Origin: REEB76 sp049698775
GTDB taxonomy: Bacteria; Pseudomonadota; Gammaproteobacteria; Natronospirales; REEB76
DNA: 64,000 nucleotides
Assembly: GCA_049698775.1 (NCBI GenBank)
Contig: JBAVYM010000009.1
Coordinates: forward strand, 1 to 64,000
Direction of reading: 5' to 3'
Below are positions 58,420 to 64,000 of this stretch, one piece after another. Position 1 is the stretch's first letter. Every line of letters begins with the position of its first letter. Both the position numbers and the translations under genes were made by a program. The notes beneath the pieces are model-generated. The model was not told the origin of the DNA. It searched no databases and saw only the letters and a program-made list of their open reading frames with translations.

Positions 58420-60627
58420 CTACGCGCCGGAACGCCGCTGCAGACCGCCGAGCAACGCACTGCTGCGCCCTGCCTCGGTCACCGGCAGACGGATGATGAG
58501 CAAGGCGCCGCCTTCGGGATTGTTCTGGGCGCGAATGTTGCCGCCGTGCTCTTCGGCGAGCTTCTTCACGATCGCGAGACCCAGGCCCGTGCCCTTGGGC
58601 TTGCTGGTCACGTAGGGTTCGAACGCGTGACCGAGAATCTCGGTGTTGAAACCGGGACCGTTGTCTTCCACTGTAATCTCCGCCATTTCCTCGTCGCCTC
58701 GATGATAGTAATGAGTGGTGATTTTCACGCGGCCGCCCTTGCGGCCTTCGAGCGCTTCCTGGGAATTCTTGAGCAGATTATGCAGCATCTGGCGTACCCG
58801 GCCGGAATCCGCGCGCACCGGGGGCAGCTTGTCATCCAGCACCAGCTGGATGCTCATGCCGGATTCTCGCACCCGGTAGAGTTCGGTGACTTCGCCGATC
58901 AAAGCGTTCAAGTCCAGCGGTACGAATTCGAGCGCCGGGGTGTGCGCATATTCGCTGAACGCGTTGACCATGGATTTCATGGCCTCCACCTGCTGCACGA
59001 TGGTGTGGGTGGCGCGCTCCAGCACGTCGGCATCCGCACCCTTGAGCAGTCCCAGGTATTTGCGGCGCATGCGCTCGGCCGCCAGCCGGATGGGTGTGAG
59101 CGGGTTCTTGATCTCATGCGCCAGGCGCCGCGCCACCTCGCCCCAGGCGGCGTCGCGTTGCGCCTCGATGAGTGCGGTCAGGTCATCGAACACGATCACG
59201 TGGCCGGGCGGTGCCTCGCCGCTGCCCGGCAGCGCGGTGCAGCTCACCATGAGCATACGCCGGCCGGTGGCGCCGTGCAGCAGCATTTCCTCGCGCCATT
59301 CGGTCTCGCGCGCTTCCAGACGCGCGCGGCAGGCGCTCGCGAATTGGCCGAACAGCGAATCGTCACCGGCCGGCGGCGTCAGGGATTTGTTCAGATGCCG
59401 CCGCAGGTCGGCGCCGAGGATCGCGTCGGCAGCGGGATTCGCGGTCTTGAGCACCAGATTCGCGTCCACGGAAATCACGCCTGAGGACAGGCGCGTCAAC
59501 ACCGCGTCCAAGTAACTGCGCTCGCTTTCCACCTGCGCACGGCTCTTGCGCGCCGCATCCTGCGCCAGCGACAGCCGTTGCGTCATCTCATTGAAGGATG
59601 ACACCAGATAGCCCACCTCGTCGCGCGAAGGCAGCGGCAGGCGCGTGCTGAAATCCCCGCGCGCCACGCTGCGGGTACCTTCCACCAGGTTCTGGATCGG
59701 CTCCACCAGTTTGCGCGCCGCCACGAACGCGACCCACACCGCCATCAGCACCGACAACAACAGCACCAGCGACAAGGTGAGCATGAAACTGTACTTGAGC
59801 GGCCGACGCAGCACCGTGAGTTCGCGGTAATTGGAATACGCCGCCTGCACACGGTTGGCGAGCGCGCTCTGCTGATCGGCCACCGGGAAAATCGCCTGCA
59901 AGACTTCCGGACGCCACCACAAACCACCGGTGGTCACCGGCACCAGCGCGCGGATATGCAGACCGTTGTCACCTACCGGGTCCAGACCGACATAGACGCG
60001 GCCGTTTCGCACCTGCATGAGCATTTCCTGGCCCGGCAGGTCCGGAATCAACTGCGCCGCCATCGAGGAGCTGGTGGCGACGATATGGCCGTCCATGCCG
60101 CTCAGCAGCGTCAGTTCTGTAGCGCCGCTCTGACGCCGCAAGCCGTCCAACGTCACCGCCACGTCGCCGGGGCTGGTGATCGTAAGACTGTTACCCATCT
60201 GTTCAGTGCGCGCCAGCAGTTCCCGCACCCGCAGTTGCAGCGCGGTGCGCGACAACTCGATGGCGTCGCTCAGAGCACGCTCTACGCGCACGTCAAACCA
60301 GGAATCTATGCCGCGGCTGATAAATTGGACGGAAAAATAGTACACCAGCACCACCGGCACGATGGCCAGCATCACGAACATGATTACCAGGCGGGTGGTG
60401 AGCCGCGAACCGGTCACGTTGCGCCGGTATTGGACTATCAGCCGCACCAGATTGAAGCCGATGACGCTCAACAGCACCAGCACGGCGATGGCGTTGAGCA
60501 GCAGCAGGCCGCCGTGCAGATGGTCGAACGCGGCTGAATTCGAAGTGCTCTTGCTCAACAGGATGAGCGACACCAGCATGACGACCACGCCGGCGGCGAT
60601 CACGAGAGGCATGAGATAACGTCTCAT
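58420..60627 (-). CDS. ntrY: NtrY-type membrane sensor histidine kinase
   Basis: This 735-residue protein has membrane segments near residues 8-28, 38-60 and 85-105. A periplasmic domain, another membrane segment (about 282-305), a HAMP domain and a PAS domain (about 370-480) follow. The His box is 'RRLAHEIKNPLTPIRLAAERM', and the HATPase contains 'NSQEALEG' and 'GTGLGLAIVKKLAEEHGG'. It pairs with NtrX just downstream and responds to nitrogen, redox or envelope state in other bacteria. It overlaps the DUF4390 gene by 4 bases. Confidence 0.93.
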   Translation of the reverse strand: MRRYLMPLVIAAGVVVMLVSLILLSKSTSNSAAFDHLHGGLLLLNAIAVLVLLSVIGFNLVRLIVQYRRNVTGSRLTTRLVIMFVMLAIVPVVLVYYFSVQFISRGIDSWFDVRVERALSDAIELSRTALQLRVRELLARTEQMGNSLTITSPGDVAVTLDGLRRQSGATELTLLSGMDGHIVATSSSMAAQLIPDLPGQEMLMQVRNGRVYVGLDPVGDNGLHIRALVPVTTGGLWWRPEVLQAIFPVADQQSALANRVQAAYSNYRELTVLRRPLKYSFMLTLSLVLLLSVLMAVWVAFVAARKLVEPIQNLVEGTRSVARGDFSTRLPLPSRDEVGYLVSSFNEMTQRLSLAQDAARKSRAQVESERSYLDAVLTRLSSGVISVDANLVLKTANPAADAILGADLRRHLNKSLTPPAGDDSLFGQFASACRARLEARETEWREEMLLHGATGRRMLMVSCTALPGSGEAPPGHVIVFDDLTALIEAQRDAAWGEVARRLAHEIKNPLTPIRLAAERMRRKYLGLLKGADADVLERATHTIVQQVEAMKSMVNAFSEYAHTPALEFVPLDLNALIGEVTELYRVRESGMSIQLVLDDKLPPVRADSGRVRQMLHNLLKNSQEALEGRKGGRVKITTHYYHRGDEEMAEITVEDNGPGFNTEILGHAFEPYVTSKPKGTGLGLAIVKKLAEEHGGNIRAQNNPEGGALLIIRLPVTEAGRSSALLGGLQRRSGA

Positions 60628-61226
60628 GAAGCCAGCTCCCAGGCGTACCAGTCGCTGGACAGATCCCAGCCCTTGAACAACGAAGCGATGAGTTTCAGCG
60701 GTCCGGGAAAATCCGTGATGTCCAGTACCGCGCGCATGCGAATCATGTACTGGGTGTGCGGCTCCAGCAGGCCCGCGTCTATCACCGGCAGATCATTCAC
60801 CTGGCCGAGGTTGGTGATGGCGTCGCGGTAACTGGCGAAGCTCTGTTGCTCGCCGCTGTTCAGGTTCTTGATGACAAAACGGCGCGTGAGCGGATGGTAG
60901 CTGATCTGGTAGCGTTCGGTGAGCGTCGCCACGGTCTTGTTCCAGATGAAGCGGCGGTGCCGAATCACCTCGATCTGCCATTCCACCGTGAGTGGCACGC
61001 CGTTTTCAAGTGCGTTGAGCGCGTCCTCGCTCATGCCCAGGTCCACGTCGGCGCTCAGGTAGTACACGCCATTGAGGAGTTCCGTGTACGCGGTGCGGAT
61101 CACAAATCCGCCCTGGGTGTTTTCCGCGTGAACCACGGGCATCAGACAAGCCGCGCTCAACACGCAGGCCAGTACGGTCAAGCCGGTACGGCGCAAGATA
61201 CGATTAAAGTGCGGCACGTGCTTCAT
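60624..61226 (-). CDS. DUF4390 protein
   Basis: This 200-residue protein has an N-terminal membrane anchor or signal (about 12-32) and a beta-rich domain: 'YYLSADVDLGMSEDALNALENGVPLTVEWQIEVIRHRRFIWNKTVATL' and 'RMRAVLDITDFPGPLKLIASLFKGWDLSSDWYAWEL'. DUF4390 is consistently found between rsmB and ntrY, so it likely modulates the NtrY sensor in the periplasm. Overlaps both neighbours by 4 bases. Confidence 0.88.
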   Translation of the reverse strand: MKHVPHFNRILRRTGLTVLACVLSAACLMPVVHAENTQGGFVIRTAYTELLNGVYYLSADVDLGMSEDALNALENGVPLTVEWQIEVIRHRRFIWNKTVATLTERYQISYHPLTRRFVIKNLNSGEQQSFASYRDAITNLGQVNDLPVIDAGLLEPHTQYMIRMRAVLDITDFPGPLKLIASLFKGWDLSSDWYAWELAS

Positions 61227-62545
61227 GCATCGGACAGTCGTTCAGTTTTTTCCAGACAAGCATAATAAAACCCGTCCATGCGATTCCGGCCGGTGAGAGT
61301 CTGCCGGCCGGGAGGCGCATTCACGCCCCAGCCGCAGCGCAACTCTACCGGCCGCGCATCCGGGTGGGCCGCCAGGAAAGTTTGCGCCTGGCGGGCGTTC
61401 TCCTCGTCCAGCACCGAACAGGTGGCGTACAGCAGCTTACCGCCGCGGGCCAGCAGCGGCCAGAGCGCCGTGAGCAGGCGGCCTTGCAGCGCGGTGGCCG
61501 CGGCAATGTCCTGTGGGCGGCGACGTATCTTGATGTCGGGATGACGGCGGATCACGCCCGTGGCGCTGCAAGGTGCGTCCAACAAGATGCGCTCGAAGGG
61601 CCGCCGGTCCCACCAATCCTGCGGGCGGGTGGCGTCTGCCACCTTGACCTCGGCGGCGAGGCCCAGGCGTTGCAGATTCTGGTGGATCTTCTGGACACGC
61701 GGCGCGTCGTTGTCCAGGGCCAGGACTTGCGCGCCGGGACAATGTTCCAGCACATGGCAAGTCTTGCCGCCGGGCGCCGCGCACGCATCCAGTACCCGCA
61801 TGCCCGCGTGTATATCCAGCAACTGCGCCGCGAGTTGCGCCGCCTCGTCCTGTACGGAAAATTTTCCCGCACCAAATCCGGGCAGCGTTTCCACATCCAG
61901 CGGCTTCGCCAGCGTCAGCCCAGCTTCGGAAAATTCGCACGCCTGCGCACCGATGCCGGCGGCTGCGAATTCCGCAAGCAGTCCGTCACGCGTGGTGGCG
62001 CGGCGATTGACGCGCAGCGTCAACGGCGGCCGGGCATTGTTGGCTTCGAGAATCCCTTGCCAGTCGTCGGGCCAGGATGCCTGGATGCGTTCGATCAACC
62101 AGTCGGGATGGGCGTAATACGCGGCTGCATGTCGAGGCAAATCCGATTGGAACTGCACCTGCTCCCGCTGGAAACGGCGCAGCACCGCATTCACCAATTT
62201 CACGGCCCAGGGTTTGTGCAAAAGCCGGGCGGCCTCGGCGCTTTCTTGAACCGCGGCATGCGCCGGCACCCGCATTTCCGTGAGTTGATACAGGCCCAGC
62301 ACCAGCAGCGCCTGAATATCACGATCCCGATCCTTGAGGGATTGTTCCAGCAACTGCGAGACCCAGAATTCCAGCCGCGGCAGGAATCGCAGCGTGCCGT
62401 AACAAAGTTCCCGCACCAGTGACGCATCGCGCTTCGCGAGCGTGAGCGGAATCAACTGGCGCAGCGCGGCATCGAGATACTGGCCATCATGCAACACCGC
62501 CACCAGCACCTGGGCTGCCACGGCGCGCGGCGAGGCGGCCGGCAT
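61223..62545 (-). CDS. rsmB: 16S rRNA (cytosine-967-C5)-methyltransferase
   Basis: This 440-residue protein has an N-terminal NusB-like RNA-binding domain (residues 5-130). The SAM-dependent methyltransferase has 'VLDACAAPGGKTCHVLE', the PC motif 'LLDAPCSATGVIRRHPDIK' and the catalytic TC motif 'LLYATCSVLDEEN'. It methylates C967 of 16S rRNA. It overlaps fmt by one base and the DUF4390 gene by 4 bases. Confidence 0.95.
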   Translation of the reverse strand: MPAASPRAVAAQVLVAVLHDGQYLDAALRQLIPLTLAKRDASLVRELCYGTLRFLPRLEFWVSQLLEQSLKDRDRDIQALLVLGLYQLTEMRVPAHAAVQESAEAARLLHKPWAVKLVNAVLRRFQREQVQFQSDLPRHAAAYYAHPDWLIERIQASWPDDWQGILEANNARPPLTLRVNRRATTRDGLLAEFAAAGIGAQACEFSEAGLTLAKPLDVETLPGFGAGKFSVQDEAAQLAAQLLDIHAGMRVLDACAAPGGKTCHVLEHCPGAQVLALDNDAPRVQKIHQNLQRLGLAAEVKVADATRPQDWWDRRPFERILLDAPCSATGVIRRHPDIKIRRRPQDIAAATALQGRLLTALWPLLARGGKLLYATCSVLDEENARQAQTFLAAHPDARPVELRCGWGVNAPPGRQTLTGRNRMDGFYYACLEKTERLSDA

Positions 62546-63477
62546 CAGTCAAAACACCGGCCAACCAGGGCGCGGGCATGCGCAAACTCCGCCGCCGGCA
62601 TGCGGCGCCCGCCGGCGGCCTGCAATTCACTGATGCGCAATACGCCGTTGCCCGTGGCCACATCAATACCGTCACGGCCGGTCTCGATGATGCTGCCGGA
62701 CTTGGCGGAAACTACGGCGGAAATCGCCCGTGCGCGCCAGATGCGCAAGGGCTCACCCTGCCAGCGGGTATGCGCGACCGGCCAGGGATTGTATGCGCGC
62801 ACCTGCCGCGCCAGCTCCGATGCCGGCAGTGGCCAATCGAGACGGGATTCCTCGCGGGTGAGTTTTGCCGCATAGGTGGTTCTCGATTCATCCTGCGGTA
62901 CAGGTTTGGCATCCGGCATTTGCGCCAGCCATTCCACGATCGCGTCCGCACCCAATGCCGCCAGCCGGTCATGCAGGGTTTGTGCGGTATCGTCGTCGTG
63001 AATCGCCGTGCGGCGCGTGCTCAACAGGTCGCCGGTATCCAGACCCCGATTCATTTGCATGAGCGTGATGCCGCTTTCCGCATCACCCGCCAGGATTGCG
63101 CGCTGAATGGGCGCGGCGCCGCGCCAGCGCGGCAACAGCGAGGCATGGATGTTGACGCAACCGTAGCGCGGAATCTCGAGCACCGCGGCGGGCAGCAACA
63201 AACCATACGCCGCCACCACCATCACATCGGGCCCCGTGGATTTGATTTGCGCGCGTGCATCGGTGTGCTTGAGTGTGTCCGGCTGATACACCGGCAGGTT
63301 CAACTCGAGCGCACGGCGTTTCACCGGCGAGCTGCGGAGTTTGCGGCCGCGGCCGGCCGGCCGGTCCGGCTGGGTCCAAACGCCGACCACGGCATGCTGC
63401 GTGGCCACCAACGCCTCGAGCGTCGGCATGGCAAACTCAGGCGTGCCGGCGAAGGCGATACGTAAGGACGTTGTCAT
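62545..63477 (-). CDS. fmt: Methionyl-tRNA formyltransferase
   Basis: This 310-residue protein formylates initiator Met-tRNA. The catalytic site 'VNIHASLLPRWRGAAPIQRAIL' (with Asn and His) and the Asp in 'GITLMQMNRGLDTGD' are present. The start 'SLRIAFAGTPEFAMPTLEAL' is typical. I chose ATG 63477 (MTTSLRI), five codons after another in-frame start. It follows def by 39 bases. Confidence 0.95.
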   Translation of the reverse strand: MTTSLRIAFAGTPEFAMPTLEALVATQHAVVGVWTQPDRPAGRGRKLRSSPVKRRALELNLPVYQPDTLKHTDARAQIKSTGPDVMVVAAYGLLLPAAVLEIPRYGCVNIHASLLPRWRGAAPIQRAILAGDAESGITLMQMNRGLDTGDLLSTRRTAIHDDDTAQTLHDRLAALGADAIVEWLAQMPDAKPVPQDESRTTYAAKLTREESRLDWPLPASELARQVRAYNPWPVAHTRWQGEPLRIWRARAISAVVSAKSGSIIETGRDGIDVATGNGVLRISELQAAGGRRMPAAEFAHARALVGRCFD

Positions 63478-63516
63478 GAACGGCCTCGGCAAAACGGAGA
63501 TGGGCCGGGAAAGAAA

Positions 63517-64000
63517 TCAGATGGCCGGTGCGGCGTCATGCACGCCGTCGCGTTCATCGCGCTGTTCTTTTTCCAATTTCTTGCGGATACGCCGGCGCTT
63601 GAGTTCCGAGAGATAGTCCACGAACAGCTTGCCGTCCAGATGATCTATTTCATGCTGAATACACACCGCCAATAAACCATCCGCGTTGAATTCGAGAACC
63701 TTGCCGTCGCGGTCCAAGGCGCGCACCCGGATACGCTCGGCGCGCTGCACGTCCTCGAACACCCCCGGCACCGACAGACAGCCTTCCTGCATGGTTTCGC
63801 TGCCCTCCCGCGACAGGATTTCCGGATTGATGAACACGCGCGCTTCGTTGCCCTTCTCGGATACGTCCACCACCATGACGCGCTCGTCCACCCCCACCTG
63901 GGTGGCCGCCAAGCCGATGCCCGGTGCGGCATACATGGTTTCCAACATAGCGTCCGCGAGCCGGCGGGTCTCGGCGCTCACCGCCGGCAGCGGCCGGGCA
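63517..64000 (-). CDS. def: Peptide deformylase, 5' end beyond the window
   Basis: The frame is open to the window edge and lacks the usual first 20 or so residues, so the gene continues past 64000. The three deformylase motifs are present: 'GIGLAATQVG', 'EGCLSVPG' and 'QHEIDHLDG' (metal-binding Cys and two His, catalytic Glu). It removes the formyl group from new proteins and is the natural partner of fmt in the operon. Confidence 0.95.
   Translation of the reverse strand, partial: ARPLPAVSAETRRLADAMLETMYAAPGIGLAATQVGVDERVMVVDVSEKGNEARVFINPEILSREGSETMQEGCLSVPGVFEDVQRAERIRVRALDRDGKVLEFNADGLLAVCIQHEIDHLDGKLFVDYLSELKRRRIRKKLEKEQRDERDGVHDAAPAI

Noticed and set aside
57673..59484. Open frame of about 600 codons antisense to ntrX/ntrY
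   Set aside because: It spans the boundary of two clear genes, has no family motif, and is rich in His, Gln and Arg as typical for shadow frames.
1..64000. CRISPR arrays, tRNA and rRNA genes
   Set aside because: No regularly spaced direct repeats, cloverleaf-like sequences or conserved rRNA segments were seen on either strand.

Overview
The window is a moderately GC-rich bacterial chromosome segment. It is most likely from a gammaproteobacterium of the Xanthomonadales type or a close relative. That is an inference from the order def-fmt-rsmB-DUF4390-ntrY-ntrX, the large TonB-dependent receptor, the TorF-type porin, the split proton-translocating transhydrogenase (pntAA-pntAB-pntB), Xanthomonas/Pseudomonas-like REP repeats and a chromosomal integron with a dead integrase. 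No rRNA, tRNA or CRISPR was seen.

Layout. 1-6.3 kb: an unknown/DUF1828 gene pair, YbjQ, a 2-hydroxyacid dehydrogenase and a DNA-repair neighbourhood (UDG-like, Ogt, Ada-AlkA fusion). 6.4-18.6 kb: TonB receptor, a TorF porin and a patchy region with several broken genes (cupin, DMT transporter, a second porin), then RidA, secreted proteins of unknown role, a racemase / PEP-mutase-like / LytTR-GNAT operon and a NIPSNAP/ArsR divergent pair. 18.7-24.3 kb: PrcB-like lipoprotein, SIMPL protein, deoxyhypusine-synthase-like enzyme, beta-propeller protein, amino-acid permease and FAH-family hydrolase.

24.3-30.5 kb is a chromosomal integron. A broken intI lies on the minus strand with hicAB between its two pieces. 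A promoter matching Pc and an attI-like core lead rightward into five cassettes: DUF1398, unknown ORF, DUF1801-like, secreted trypsin-like protease and brnTA. The attC after cassette 1 is interrupted by an apparently intact IS1111-type (IS110 family) element. The attC after cassette 5 carries a truncated relative at the same position. For four cassettes the start box and its own terminal R'' box are exact complements. The fifth has one mismatch.

30.5-44.7 kb: threonine aldolase, OmpH/Skp, a small oxidase-like membrane protein and a tricorn-type S41 protease with its own terminator. Next comes a MacB-type export operon (periplasmic adaptor, ATPase, two FtsX permeases) that ends with a sigma-54 activator and its histidine kinase. 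A perfect sigma-54 promoter and an upstream palindrome precede the operon, which suggests the encoded two-component system controls the whole operon.

44.7-64 kb is mostly housekeeping: fructosamine kinase, HNH nuclease, pntAA/AB/B with a long hairpin element inside the operon, an ECF sigma/DUF3619/DUF3106 operon, priA behind DnaA boxes, argS, a SPOR protein, a DUF4258/DUF2283 pair, and the def-fmt-rsmB-DUF4390-ntrY-ntrX operon on the minus strand. The NtrX there has a degenerate AAA+ domain and should not activate sigma-54 polymerase.
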